From Fibrobacter sp. (GTDB lineage Bacteria > Fibrobacterota > Fibrobacteria > Fibrobacterales > Fibrobacteraceae): a stretch of DNA of 64,000 bases. The stretch spans positions 91,414 through 155,413 of the forward strand of contig JAKSIB010000006.1 of the NCBI GenBank assembly GCA_024399065.1. The letters run 5' to 3'. Numbering within the stretch: position 1 is the stretch's first letter; the number at the start of each line of letters is the position of its first letter. Position numbers and translations under genes: made by a program. Below the pieces are notes generated by a model. It was given only the letters and a program-made list of their open reading frames with translations. It did no database searches and was not told the origin of the DNA. Of this stretch, positions 33,842 to 42,761 are shown in pieces.

Positions 33842-35024
33842 TCTTTTCAAGCGCTTGCTGAAAGTTGCCTTCACGGAATGGAAACTGTTCTATACGGATC
33901 CTGCAGCAGTTTTGCTGCTGGTGGTTGCCGGCGTTATTTACGCCTTCTACTATCCTACGCCGTACATGAACCAGACGGTTTCGGAAGTGCCTGTCGCAGT
34001 GGTGGACCTTGACCATACGGTAATGTCTCGTGAACTGACGCAGATGTCGGAATCCGCCCAGCAGATTCGTGTCCGTTACGTATTCTCCGATGTTCGTGAA
34101 GCGGAAGAAGCCTTGGCCCGTGAAGAAATTTACGGCTTTATGGTGATTCCTGCGGATATGGAAAAAGATTTGCGTAATGGCAACAGCGTGAATGTGAACG
34201 TATTTACCCATGGCGCCTACGTAATGCTTCATGGTAATATCGGCACGGCTTTCACTACCTGCGCATTGACGGTGGGAGCCACAACTAAGGTGAAACGAAT
34301 TGCCTTGGGTAAGAAGGTTCCCGCAGCAAAGGCGATGGCTATGCGCGATCCGGTGCCAATCAGTATCCAGACCATGTACAACAGCACAGGAAGTTATTCC
34401 AACTATGTTGTGCCTAGTGTTTTGGTGTTGATTCTCCAGCAGACCTTGGTTATTGGCATTTGCGTTTTGGGTGGTCCCCGCGGCCACCGCCGTTTCCGCG
34501 GCAAGTTCCAGAATAGTCCTGTAGAAAACGAACGTATGCATTACCGCTACTTCGGTCGCTCTCTCGCATATTTCGCTCATTACTGCACGTTCATTCTGTT
34601 CTACCACTTTGTTGTCTATAACGTGTTCGACTTCCCTCGCCGTGGCGAATTGTTGCCTATGGTTGTTTTCGCGGTGGTGTTCCTGTTCTGTGTCATCAAT
34701 TTCGGTATGGTTCTTTCCCAGGTGTTCCTCCGTCGCGAAACCAGTGTGCAGATTTTCCTGTTCCTGAGTATGCCTGTGCTCTTCCTTGGAAATTTCAGCT
34801 GGCCCAGTTATTTGCTTCCGGGATGGATGAAGGCCATAGCAAGTGCAATTCCTTCCACATTTGCAATCCCTGCGTGGTTGGCGATTGAACAGCGTGGTGC
34901 CGATATTTTTGATGCCGCACCGTTGCTTTATCCGTTGGCAATACAGGGTGTTTTCTACATGGTTCTTGGACTGCTTTTGACCCGATTCAGGGATGGATCC
35001 GGGTTAAAAACCGGCGATATGTAA
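33834..35024 (+). CDS. ABC-2 type permease, exporter subunit 2
   Basis: The protein has 396 residues with the same layout as its upstream neighbour: one N-terminal helix (about 25-40), a periplasmic domain (VPVAVVDLDHTVMSRELTQM) and five C-terminal helices. The ATG has AGGAGG upstream, inside the previous gene. No ATP-binding subunit gene occurs in this operon or elsewhere in the window. A terminator follows. Confidence 0.92.
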   Translation: MFDLFKRLLKVAFTEWKLFYTDPAAVLLLVVAGVIYAFYYPTPYMNQTVSEVPVAVVDLDHTVMSRELTQMSESAQQIRVRYVFSDVREAEEALAREEIYGFMVIPADMEKDLRNGNSVNVNVFTHGAYVMLHGNIGTAFTTCALTVGATTKVKRIALGKKVPAAKAMAMRDPVPISIQTMYNSTGSYSNYVVPSVLVLILQQTLVIGICVLGGPRGHRRFRGKFQNSPVENERMHYRYFGRSLAYFAHYCTFILFYHFVVYNVFDFPRRGELLPMVVFAVVFLFCVINFGMVLSQVFLRRETSVQIFLFLSMPVLFLGNFSWPSYLLPGWMKAIASAIPSTFAIPAWLAIEQRGADIFDAAPLLYPLAIQGVFYMVLGLLLTRFRDGSGLKTGDM

Positions 35025-35056
35025 TTTTTCCTGACGAAAGGTTGAGATTAACTGAT

Positions 35057-35086
35057 AAACGGGTGCTTTCTGCGCCCGTTTCTTTG
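35057..35086 (+). terminator. Terminator of the TolC-HlyD-permease operon
   Basis: AAACGGGTGC (35057-35066) pairs with GCGCCCGTTT (35072-35081) with one G-U pair and a five-base loop, followed by CTTTG. Confidence 0.7.
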
Positions 35087-35138
35087 TACATTTATAACGA
35101 ATGAAGATGCGGCGTTGCCGCGAAAGAGGTTTTGATTT

Positions 35139-35855
35139 ATGATGTTCGATCCTTTATATATGTCCATCCTTTTGGTGACCTTGGCCCTTTCCGGTATTGT
35201 CTCCTGGATGGTGAAGTCTCGCTTTAACGCTGGCCAGAAAGTGATGATTTCCAGCGGTCTTACCGGTGCCGAAATTGCAAAGGCCATTTTGATGGATGCT
35301 GGTGTGACTGATGTTCAGATTCTTGAACATCATGGTTTCTTGTCCGACCATTACAACCCGCTGAACAAGACTTTGAACTTGTCCAGGGAAGTGTACCATG
35401 GCCGCAATGCCAGTGCTGCAGGTGTCGCTGCTCATGAAGTGGGTCATGCCATCCAGCACGCCCAGGGATACTTCCCCATGTGGCTCCGTTCCTTCATTGT
35501 GCCGGCTGCAAACCTGGGGTCTAATTTGGGGCCGTGGCTTGTCATTATCGGCATTATCCTGATGGGTGCCGGTCGCGCCCTCGGTTATTCTTTGGCTATT
35601 GTGGGTGTTCTGCTGTTTGCAATCGCAACACTTTTCACCTTGGTTACCGTTCCTGTTGAATTTGATGCTTCCGCTCGCGCCAAGAAAGCTCTGGCCCGTA
35701 TGGAAATCGTTGCCCAGGGTAGGGAATACAATACTGTGAGCGGAATTCTGTTTGCTGCAGGTCTTACATATGTTGCCGCAGCCATCGGCTCCATTATGCA
35801 ATTGCTCTACTGGGCATACCGTGCAGGATTATTGGGCGGGCGAAACGACGATTAA
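35139..35855 (+). CDS. YugP-type membrane zinc metallopeptidase
   Basis: The protein has 238 residues and belongs to the neutral zinc metallopeptidase (Zn_peptidase_2, YugP) family. An N-terminal helix (about 8-25) is followed by the active site AAHEVGHAIQHAQGY, where HEVGH supplies two zinc ligands. VEFDAS near residue 172 carries the likely third ligand. Two central helices and one C-terminal helix follow. The substrate is unknown; it acts at the inner membrane. ATG codons at 35139 and 35142 are both possible after AGAGG. Confidence 0.93.
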   Translation: MMFDPLYMSILLVTLALSGIVSWMVKSRFNAGQKVMISSGLTGAEIAKAILMDAGVTDVQILEHHGFLSDHYNPLNKTLNLSREVYHGRNASAAGVAAHEVGHAIQHAQGYFPMWLRSFIVPAANLGSNLGPWLVIIGIILMGAGRALGYSLAIVGVLLFAIATLFTLVTVPVEFDASARAKKALARMEIVAQGREYNTVSGILFAAGLTYVAAAIGSIMQLLYWAYRAGLLGGRNDD

Positions 35856-35903
35856 AAAGGTGTCGTTGGACTCTTGCTGATTTAAATTTTTGAGATAAAA
35901 AAT

Positions 35904-35928
35904 GCACCGCTTTTTGGCGGTGCTTTTT
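35904..35928 (+). terminator. Terminator of the YugP-like gene
   Basis: GCACCGC (35904-35910) pairs with GCGGTGC (35917-35923) with a TTTTTG loop, followed by TTTTT and preceded by an A run, so it may act in both directions and also end scpA transcripts. Confidence 0.8.
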
Positions 35929-35934
35929 CATTAG

Positions 35935-36001
35935 TCTTTCTTGCCGAAACCTGTCATTGCGAGCGCAGCGCGGCAATCAAAGCTATTCTTTCTTGCCGAA
36001 A
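35935..36001. repeat. Palindromic repeat element at the scpA stop, flanked by a 15-bp duplication
   Basis: TCTTTCTTGCCGAAA occurs at 35935-35949 and again at 35987-36001. Between them lies a 37-base insert containing GTCATTGCGAGCGCAGCG with its inverted half CGCGGCAATC (35953-35978), a palindrome type dispersed in many bacterial genomes. The right copy encodes the present ScpA end (NFGKKE, stop). The left copy, read the same way, gives GFGKKD and a stop, like an older C-terminus of the same gene. Confidence 0.6.
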
Positions 36002-37680
36002 TTCTTGGCGCTTTTGGTGAGGTAGGCGATGTACTCGGCGTCGGTCATTTCGTTCCCTGCGAAGAACGGGCCGTCATCTTCATCCTTGTCTTCTTCGGGG
36101 TCGGAAACGGGCTGCGAGGCGGGCTTGAGTTCTGTTTCTTCAGTAGGCTCAAAGACATGCTTCTTTTCTTCGAAAGGTTCTGCAGCGGGCTTTACTGCAG
36201 GTTCTGCGGCGGGTGCTTCAGCGGGGGAGGTTGATGCTCCGTTCTGGTTGTAGAATTCCTGAGCCTTTCTCATGAATTCGGCGAATTCCTCGTCGGACAT
36301 CTGCTGTTCCGGCGCAGCGCTTGCTTCGGCTGTTGCTTCGGACTTTACGGAGGGCTCTTCTTCTTCGAAATCGTCGTTGGAGGTGACGACTACGGGAGTG
36401 AAGTCATCATCGTCATCTTCGGCAACGAAGTCTTCTTCATCGACAAACTCAGCGTCATCCTCGAAATCTTCCTCGTCTGCGAATTCTGCCAAACGTTCGA
36501 CTACAGGTTCTTCGCTGGAAGTTTCCTCTGCGGTTTCGGAAACATTTTCAACGGGTGCAGAGGAAACCTCGGCAGGAACAGCTGCGGATGCGTCTGCAAC
36601 TGGGGTGGGCGCTTCTGCGGTAACAGGGGTTTCGCCTGCGATAGCCTTCTCGGCAGCCTCGTCCTCCTTCATCATTTCGGCGAAGGGGTTTTCCTGGACG
36701 TCGGACATGTCCACCTTGCCTTCCAGCATGGCGGTGAGGTCGTCGTCGGAAACGTTTCGGCCGTTGTTTGCCCATTGTACGGCTTCGCGCATTACGGCTG
36801 CCAGGTCACCCACGGTCTGTTCCTGGGAACGGGCCATGGCCTGGTTGCGGATGGCTTCCACAAGGCCGCTCTTGACTTCGGGATCCTTGGAGAAGAATAC
36901 TGTTTCGCGAGCCATTTCGTCGGCGAATTCTGCGTTGTTCTTCTTGCGGTAAATCCAGATAGGTCCAAACAATTCGCTTTGACGGAAAACGATTTCGTCG
37001 GTCTTGATCATCTCAAGCATAGCCATAAAGGTAACGGCAGCGACGATGGGGTGGGAATCGTTTTCCAGAAGATCTTCGAAAAGGGCGCGGCCGTTTACGC
37101 TGAGGAAGTTGTTGATGGCCTGCTGACGGTCCTGAATGGTGACGTAGTCCAATTCAATATGATGAACCGTTTCGGATATCTTGGTCTTCAAACTTTTTTG
37201 ATAGGCGCGGAACAGTTGCCAGATATTTGCATCTGCCAAAGTGTCGTCGTCGGCCTGGGTCTTTTCGAGGCGGCCGCGTGAATACGTACCGAAGTTTTCG
37301 CCTTCCATTTCCTGGAGGCCGCTGGCCACTTGCTTGAAACGTTGGTATTCCAACATTTCCTTCATCAACTGTTCGCGGTCGGCGTTGTATTCTTCTTCCA
37401 ATTCCGGATCACGTTGTTCGGCGGGCAAAAGTTCCTGAACCTTTAGGGCCATCAGTCGGCTTGCCATGGAGAGGAAGTCGCCGGCCTTGGAAAGGTCCAT
37501 ACTGGCGGATTCGCTATAAACGTTTACCCATTCCAGGAACTGGTCTGCAATTTCTGCGATGGACACTTGTTCTAGCGGAACTTCTTTCTTCTGCACCAGG
37601 TACACGAGCAAATCCATGGGGCCGTTGAAGGCTCCAATACGGACTTCGTATTCTTCCTGTTCCAAAAGATCTTGTTCCAT
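35983..37680 (-). CDS. scpA: Segregation and condensation protein A with long acidic tail
   Basis: The protein has 565 residues. The first 250-300 are a normal ScpA kleisin: FNGPMDLLVYLVQKKEVPL at the start, FLSMASRLMALKVQELLP, and a C-terminal winged-helix region (HPIVAAVTFMAMLEMIKTDE). Kleisin bridges SMC heads with ScpB in chromosome condensation. The remaining 265 residues are extraordinarily acidic and Ala/Pro/Glu-rich (DDDDDFTPVVV, DEEDFEDDAEFVDEEDF). Usual ScpA is about 250 residues, so the tail doubles it. The stop codon lies in a repeat insertion. scpB and smc are not in the window. Confidence 0.92.
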   Translation of the reverse strand: MEQDLLEQEEYEVRIGAFNGPMDLLVYLVQKKEVPLEQVSIAEIADQFLEWVNVYSESASMDLSKAGDFLSMASRLMALKVQELLPAEQRDPELEEEYNADREQLMKEMLEYQRFKQVASGLQEMEGENFGTYSRGRLEKTQADDDTLADANIWQLFRAYQKSLKTKISETVHHIELDYVTIQDRQQAINNFLSVNGRALFEDLLENDSHPIVAAVTFMAMLEMIKTDEIVFRQSELFGPIWIYRKKNNAEFADEMARETVFFSKDPEVKSGLVEAIRNQAMARSQEQTVGDLAAVMREAVQWANNGRNVSDDDLTAMLEGKVDMSDVQENPFAEMMKEDEAAEKAIAGETPVTAEAPTPVADASAAVPAEVSSAPVENVSETAEETSSEEPVVERLAEFADEEDFEDDAEFVDEEDFVAEDDDDDFTPVVVTSNDDFEEEEPSVKSEATAEASAAPEQQMSDEEFAEFMRKAQEFYNQNGASTSPAEAPAAEPAVKPAAEPFEEKKHVFEPTEETELKPASQPVSDPEEDKDEDDGPFFAGNEMTDAEYIAYLTKSAKNFGKKE

Positions 37681-37733
37681 TTGAATAAAATGTAGAAAAG
37701 TATTTATTTTTATTTAAAACGAGGGGTTTGATT

Positions 37734-38303
37734 ATGGCACGGTTTCCATTGAATGTTTCAAAAATCCAGCTAGGTGCGTTCCTATGTTTGCTTCTTCTTG
37801 TAGGCCAAAGTTTGGCTGGGCAATTAGTTGATAAACGAGATGGGACCGTCTATAAAACGGTGAAAGTCGGAAACAAGGTCTGGATGGCCGAAAACCTGAA
37901 TTACAAGGTTCCGAGAAGCTACTGCTATGATGGGGACGACTGTTCAAAGTTTGGCCGTTACTACCGTTGGGAAGACGCAAAAAAGATTTGCCCCGAAGGT
38001 TGGCATCTGCCTGTGCAGGGGGAACTTGTTTCTCTTTTGAATAATGGACCTAAGTTTGTTCTTAATCCTAATGGATTTGCAATGCAACTGTCAGGTAGCT
38101 TTGGTGGCCAAGATGAAATTTCCTATGCTGAAGAAAACGCCTACCTCTGGAGTTCCACGTATGTGGATGAATGTGGTGAAGATAGTGATGTGATTGACTG
38201 CTCCTACACCTACGTTCTGCGTAGTTCCCATTTTGGAGTCTCTGTGGTCGAGGAATATTTTGATGCGGACGTTTATTATTCCGTCCGTTGCGTAAAAGAT
38301 TAA
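37734..38303 (+). CDS. Secreted FISUMP-domain protein (TIGR02145)
   Basis: The protein has 189 residues from ATG 37734, which has GAGGGG seven bases upstream; the in-frame TTG at 37728 is less likely. A signal peptide (LGAFLCLLLLVGQSLAG) leads into the Fibrobacter succinogenes major paralogous domain: DGTVYKTVKVGNKVWMAENL, then CYDGDDCSKFGRYYRWEDA, CPEGWHLP, LWSSTY and YSVRCVKD. These domains are abundant in Fibrobacter surface proteins and resemble C-type-lectin-like folds. Paired cysteines suggest disulfides outside the cytoplasm. Function is unknown. Confidence 0.93.
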   Translation: MARFPLNVSKIQLGAFLCLLLLVGQSLAGQLVDKRDGTVYKTVKVGNKVWMAENLNYKVPRSYCYDGDDCSKFGRYYRWEDAKKICPEGWHLPVQGELVSLLNNGPKFVLNPNGFAMQLSGSFGGQDEISYAEENAYLWSSTYVDECGEDSDVIDCSYTYVLRSSHFGVSVVEEYFDADVYYSVRCVKD

Positions 38304-38327
38304 CTGCTTTAAAATCAAAACAAAAAA

Positions 38328-38360
38328 GGACGTTCGTCTAAAACGAACGCCCTTTATTTT
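38328..38360. terminator. Bidirectional terminator between the FISUMP gene and glmS
   Basis: The arm around ACGTTCGT pairs with ACGAACG(C) across CTAAA, with A runs before and a long T run after. A second small GAGGG/CCCTC hairpin follows at 38366-38380. Confidence 0.75.
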
Positions 38361-38396
38361 TTTTTGAGGGGTGTTCCCTCGCGACTTTTGCCTTTT

Positions 38397-40223
38397 TTAT
38401 TCCACAGTAACGCTCTTGGCCAGGTTACGTGGCTGATCCACGTCGTTGCCGCGGAGGACTGCGATGTGGTAGGCCAGAAGCTGCAACGGGATGCAGGTGA
38501 GGATCGGCATCAACATGCTCAAAGTCTTTGGAACCTTGATCAGGTGGTCTGCAATTTCATCCAGCGGATGGCAATCCTCAGTGGTGATGGCGATGACCTT
38601 GCCACCGCGTGCCTTGATTTCACGGACGTTACTGATAACCTTGTCGAAGAGTGCATCCTTTGGTGCGATAACCACAACCGGCATGTTTTCGTCGATAAGG
38701 GCAATGGGGCCGTGCTTCATTTCTGCTGCAGGGTAACCTTCTGCGTGAATGTAGCTGATTTCCTTCAACTTCAAGGCGCCTTCCATAGCTACAGGGTAGT
38801 TGTAGTGGCGGCCCAGGTACAGGAAGTTTCCTGCTTTTACATACTGATGGGCGATGCCTGCAATCTGGTCGGAAAGTTTCAAGGTCTTTTCAACAAGTTC
38901 CGGAAGTTCCTGCATGGACTTGACGATGTCTGCGCCGCTTTCAAAACTCAGTCGACGCTGACGGCCAAGCAGCAAAGCAATCATTGCAAGAACGGTTACT
39001 TGGGAGGTGAATGCCTTGGTGCTGGCCACGCCGATTTCCGGGCCGGCATGGAGGTAAACGCCGCCATCACTGGTGCGTGCAATGGTGGAGCCGACGCCGT
39101 TACAAATGGCGAGAGCGGTGGCACCCTTCTGTTGTGCTTCCTTAAGTGCGGCCAGGGTATCTGCAGTTTCACCGGACTGGGAAATTGCCAACACCAAAGT
39201 GCCCGGCTTGATAATGGGGTTGCGGTAGCGAAATTCAGATGCGTATTCTACTTCCACGGGAACGCCTGCCAAATCTTCGATCATATATTCGCCTACCATG
39301 GCTGCATAGTAGCTAGTACCGCAGGCGGTGATGATGATTCGGTTGATGTTGCGAAGTTCCTTGATGTTGGTGTCAAGACCTGCAAGCTTTGCGTTTCCTT
39401 CGGCTGCCAGCAGACGACCGCGCATGGTATTGCGCAGGACTTCCGGCTGTTCAAAAATTTCCTTCAGCATGAAGTGGGCGAAGCCGCCCTTGGCGATGGA
39501 GTCTGCATCGAATTCCACATCCTGGACTTCGTGCTGAACCGGCTGGCTCAATGTGTTCAGCAGATTGTAGGAACCATCCTTAATTTCAACCACGTCGTTG
39601 TCATCTAGGTAAACCACCTTCTGGGTGTGGCTGATGATTGCAGAAACGTCGCTTGCCAGGTAGAATTCGTTCTGGCCAATGCCGAGAATCAGGGGGCTGC
39701 CACGGCGGGCGCCAATAAGAATTCCGGGACGATCTTTACAAATTACGGCGAGACCGAAGGTTCCTTCGATGAGGGAAATTGCCTTGAGAACAGCGTCCTT
39801 CAGATTGCCTTTGTAGAATTTTGCAATGAGGTGGGCCACAACTTCGGTATCGGTTTCAGATTTGAATTCGACACCGTCTGCCTGCAGCTTTCTCTTGAGG
39901 CTGGCGTAGTTTTCAATAATGCCGTTGTGAACAATGGAAATGTTTCCATCGAAACTTTGATGGGGGTGGGCGTTTTGCTCGGTGGGGGCACCATGGGTTG
40001 CCCAGCGGGTGTGTGCAATGCCGATTGTGCTGCTTATGGAGTCTTTTTTCAGTTTTTCTTCAAGAGCACTGATTTTTCCGGAGGCACGAACGGTGTGGAT
40101 TGCTCCGTCCTGAATGACGGCGATACCCGAGCTGTCGTAGCCTCGGTATTCCAATTTTTTCAAACCGCCCACCAAGATTGGAAGGGCTTCACTTTGTCCT
40201 GTATAAGCGACAATTCCGCACAT
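38397..40223 (-). CDS. glmS: Glutamine-fructose-6-phosphate aminotransferase
   Basis: The protein has 608 residues. It makes glucosamine-6-phosphate, the entry point to peptidoglycan and LPS sugars. The N-terminal class II glutaminase begins MCGIVAYTG, with C2 as nucleophile after methionine removal. RWATHGAPTEQNAHPH follows near residue 73. Two SIS sugar-isomerase domains occupy the second half (TACGTSYYAAM, SQSGETADT, STKAFTSQ). The end, QPRNLAKSVTVE, is the conserved GlmS C-terminus, so the gene is complete. No glmS ribozyme is visible upstream. Confidence 0.98.
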   Translation of the reverse strand: MCGIVAYTGQSEALPILVGGLKKLEYRGYDSSGIAVIQDGAIHTVRASGKISALEEKLKKDSISSTIGIAHTRWATHGAPTEQNAHPHQSFDGNISIVHNGIIENYASLKRKLQADGVEFKSETDTEVVAHLIAKFYKGNLKDAVLKAISLIEGTFGLAVICKDRPGILIGARRGSPLILGIGQNEFYLASDVSAIISHTQKVVYLDDNDVVEIKDGSYNLLNTLSQPVQHEVQDVEFDADSIAKGGFAHFMLKEIFEQPEVLRNTMRGRLLAAEGNAKLAGLDTNIKELRNINRIIITACGTSYYAAMVGEYMIEDLAGVPVEVEYASEFRYRNPIIKPGTLVLAISQSGETADTLAALKEAQQKGATALAICNGVGSTIARTSDGGVYLHAGPEIGVASTKAFTSQVTVLAMIALLLGRQRRLSFESGADIVKSMQELPELVEKTLKLSDQIAGIAHQYVKAGNFLYLGRHYNYPVAMEGALKLKEISYIHAEGYPAAEMKHGPIALIDENMPVVVIAPKDALFDKVISNVREIKARGGKVIAITTEDCHPLDEIADHLIKVPKTLSMLMPILTCIPLQLLAYHIAVLRGNDVDQPRNLAKSVTVE

Positions 40224-40349
40224 AACTATTCCCTGATTTATTAACCATATGCAATATATGAAATCTTTTCATTAAAAAAGATTTACCAATACTCTTTTAG
40301 GGTGAGTTTTTGTTATTTTTCAAAGCGTCTTACAAATATGAGGAATGAT

Positions 40350-41246
40350 ATGAACAAAAAATTGATTATTGCTGCAGGTGCTCTTGCTTTCGCTATGACT
40401 GGTTGCGATCAGCTTTGCCAGTCTTCTGCTCCCAAGGCAAAGACCTCTCTCGTTACTGAAAAAGATAAGTATAGCTATGCTCTCGGTGCTCACTTTGGCA
40501 ACCAGGCTCATTACCAGCTGGTGACCCGTGATTCCATCGACCTCGATATCGATGTGTTCATTCAGGCATTCAAGGAACGTTACAACGAAGATTCCGCAAA
40601 GTTCCTGATGAACGACTCTACCATTTTCCAGACCTTGACCGACCTCTCTCAGAAGCGTCAGGCTGAAAAGATGGCTAAGGATAGCATCGCAGCTGCTAAC
40701 AACAAGGCTGCTGGCGAAGCATTCCTCGCTCAGAACAAGACTGCAGAAGGCGTTGTTACCACCGCTTCTGGCCTTCAGTACAAAGTAATCACCGAAGGTA
40801 CTGGCGCAACTCCGGAAGATGGCCACATTGTTAAGGTTCATTACACCGGTACTCTTCTTGACGGCACCAAGTTCGACAGCTCTATCGATCGTGGCGAACC
40901 TCTGGAATTCCCGATTTCCGCTGTGATTCCGGGTTGGACCGAAATGCTCAAGCTCATGAAGGTTGGCGAAAAGGTTACCGCATGGATTCCTAGCGATCTC
41001 GCTTACGGTCCGAATGGCCGTCCGCAGATTCCGGGCAACAGCACTCTCGTGTTCGAAATGGAATTGATCGACACCCACGCTATGGAAGCTCCGGCTGCTG
41101 AACCTGCAAAGGCTGAACCGGCAAAGGTTGAAGCTCCGAAGGCAGAAAAGAAGGCTGTGAAGAAGGCTACTCCGAAGGCAGAAGCTAAGCCTGCCGCTGC
41201 TGCTAGCGCCCCGGCCGCCGCTGCTCCTGCTGAAGCTGCTCAGTAA
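40350..41246 (+). CDS. FKBP-type peptidyl-prolyl isomerase lipoprotein
   Basis: The protein has 298 residues from ATG 40350, with GAGG six bases upstream. The lipobox is AMTGC, with C19 lipidated. A FkpA/Mip-like N-terminal dimerisation region (KYSYALGAHFGNQ) precedes the FKBP domain at about 135-235, with VKVHYTGTLLDGTKFDSS and VFEMELID. It catalyses prolyl isomerisation and assists folding outside the cytoplasm. The last 55 residues are a low-complexity Ala/Pro/Lys/Glu tail. Codon bias indicates high expression. It is divergent from glmS. Confidence 0.95.
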   Translation: MNKKLIIAAGALAFAMTGCDQLCQSSAPKAKTSLVTEKDKYSYALGAHFGNQAHYQLVTRDSIDLDIDVFIQAFKERYNEDSAKFLMNDSTIFQTLTDLSQKRQAEKMAKDSIAAANNKAAGEAFLAQNKTAEGVVTTASGLQYKVITEGTGATPEDGHIVKVHYTGTLLDGTKFDSSIDRGEPLEFPISAVIPGWTEMLKLMKVGEKVTAWIPSDLAYGPNGRPQIPGNSTLVFEMELIDTHAMEAPAAEPAKAEPAKVEAPKAEKKAVKKATPKAEAKPAAAASAPAAAAPAEAAQ

Positions 41247-41272
41247 TTTCCAACAGAAATACGCTTATTTAA

Positions 41273-41308
41273 AAAGATTTCCTGGTTTACCCCAGGGAAT
41301 CTTTTTTG
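41273..41308 (+). terminator. Terminator of the FKBP gene
   Basis: AAAGATTTCCTGG pairs imperfectly with CCAGGGAATCTTT around TTTACC, ending in TTTTTT. Confidence 0.8.
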
Positions 41309-41378
41309 TTTTTATTATTTTGCATTGTAAATAAAAATTGTTGGTTGGGCGAATGCCCTTTGTTTGTTGAGGATTTCT

Positions 41379-42689
41379 GTGATCCGTTTGGTTTGTTTGT
41401 CTATTGTTGCCGCAGTTTGCCTGCTTGGTTGTAACGAAGAAGAAAAAATCCAGTCCCTGAAAAATGAAGGGGATAAACTTCGTGCAAAGATTGATTCTCT
41501 TTCCGCTGAAGTAGAAAAAGCTCAGCAGCTTCCTGAAAACTGGACCATTGAAAACGATACCGTTCGTGCTGGTGATGGCTTGTTCCAGGTGCTTTTGCGC
41601 ATGCATATCAATGAAAAGGAACGCGGCAAGTTAGTGCTGGGTATGCAGGATAGTGTGGAACTTTCCAAGCTTCGCGTGGGACAGGTCTTTTTTGCTGCCT
41701 TGGACAGCACTGGAAGCGTTCAGCGATTCCGCTATGCTCCCAACCCGGCTACAATCCACATGATGAGCAAGACGGATACGGGTTACGTCTACAGTCGAAT
41801 TGAAAAGCCGGTAACCCGTCGTCAATCTATTTTCGAAGGCGCCCTTACAGAAGGAAGTACCTTGAACGGAACTTTGTTCCGTGTAGGCATCCCCGGTCGC
41901 ATGGTTGGCATTGTCAGTGGAGTTCTGCAGTGCAAGGTGGCTTTCCCCATGGCTCGTCCCGGCGATAAGTTCCGCATCCTTCTGGAAGAAGAATTTTATC
42001 AGGATTCAATTTGGATCAATGGCAAGGTCGTTTATGCAGAATTTGATGGTCGTGTAGTTGGTCATCACGAAGCGTTCAAGTATGAGGATCCGGATCCCAA
42101 GAGTACCTTCAACGCTCACTATACCGAATCTGGTGACGCCTTGATTTTTGATGGTCTCCGTTATCCTCTGGACCGTTTGCATATTACGAGTCCCTTTGGA
42201 ACAAGAATTCATCCGATTACTGGCCAACGCAAGACGCACCATGGCATTGACTATGGTAGCCCTTCCGGCACCCCGATTTATGCGGTTGCTGAAGGTGTGG
42301 TGACTGTTTCCGGATATGATGAATTCAGCGGTAACAAGGTTGCCATCCGTCATCGGGACAATTCCGAAAGCTGGTACATGCACATGTCCGCCCGTGGTGT
42401 GGCTGTCGGTGCCCGTGTGGCCGCTCGTCAGGTTATTGGAAGGGTAGGTTCTACCGGCCGTAGTACAGGCCCCCATCTTCACTTAGGCTTCAAGAACGAA
42501 AAGGGCGCCTGGATCAATCCTGCCAGCAAGACTATGATTGCTGCACCGAAACTTACTGGTGAACGTCTTGCCCGCCTTCAGAAGGAAGTCGCAGAAATTC
42601 GCCAGCAGATTGAGGCCACTTTGGCCGCGCCTGCAGTAAAGGCGAACGATTCCACCGATGTTTTGGTGCGCATGCGTAATCTTAATTAA
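41379..42689 (+). CDS. M23-family peptidase lipoprotein (LytM/OapA-like)
   Basis: The protein has 436 residues from GTG 41379, with GAGGA five bases upstream; the TTG at 41364 overlaps that site. The lipobox is LLGC, with C18 lipidated. A short coiled coil (KIQSLKNEGDKLRAKIDSL) is followed by a Csd3/OapA-like region. A LytM domain follows with HHGIDYG around 287-293 and HLHLGF near 371, which supply the zinc ligands, so it looks catalytically active. It should cut peptidoglycan cross-links. A second coiled coil ends the protein. Confidence 0.94.
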   Translation: MIRLVCLSIVAAVCLLGCNEEEKIQSLKNEGDKLRAKIDSLSAEVEKAQQLPENWTIENDTVRAGDGLFQVLLRMHINEKERGKLVLGMQDSVELSKLRVGQVFFAALDSTGSVQRFRYAPNPATIHMMSKTDTGYVYSRIEKPVTRRQSIFEGALTEGSTLNGTLFRVGIPGRMVGIVSGVLQCKVAFPMARPGDKFRILLEEEFYQDSIWINGKVVYAEFDGRVVGHHEAFKYEDPDPKSTFNAHYTESGDALIFDGLRYPLDRLHITSPFGTRIHPITGQRKTHHGIDYGSPSGTPIYAVAEGVVTVSGYDEFSGNKVAIRHRDNSESWYMHMSARGVAVGARVAARQVIGRVGSTGRSTGPHLHLGFKNEKGAWINPASKTMIAAPKLTGERLARLQKEVAEIRQQIEATLAAPAVKANDSTDVLVRMRNLN

Positions 42690-42717
42690 CGCGTTAAATT
42701 ACTTTGTATAAAAAGAA

Positions 42718-42749
42718 AAAACGCCCGGTGAATCCGAGCGTTTTTTTTC
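42718..42749. terminator. Bidirectional terminator between the M23 and S41 genes
   Basis: AACGCCCGG pairs with CCGAGCGTT across TGAAT with one mismatch, with A runs on the left and an eight-base T run on the right. Confidence 0.8.
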
Positions 42750-42761
42750 AATTGGAATTTA

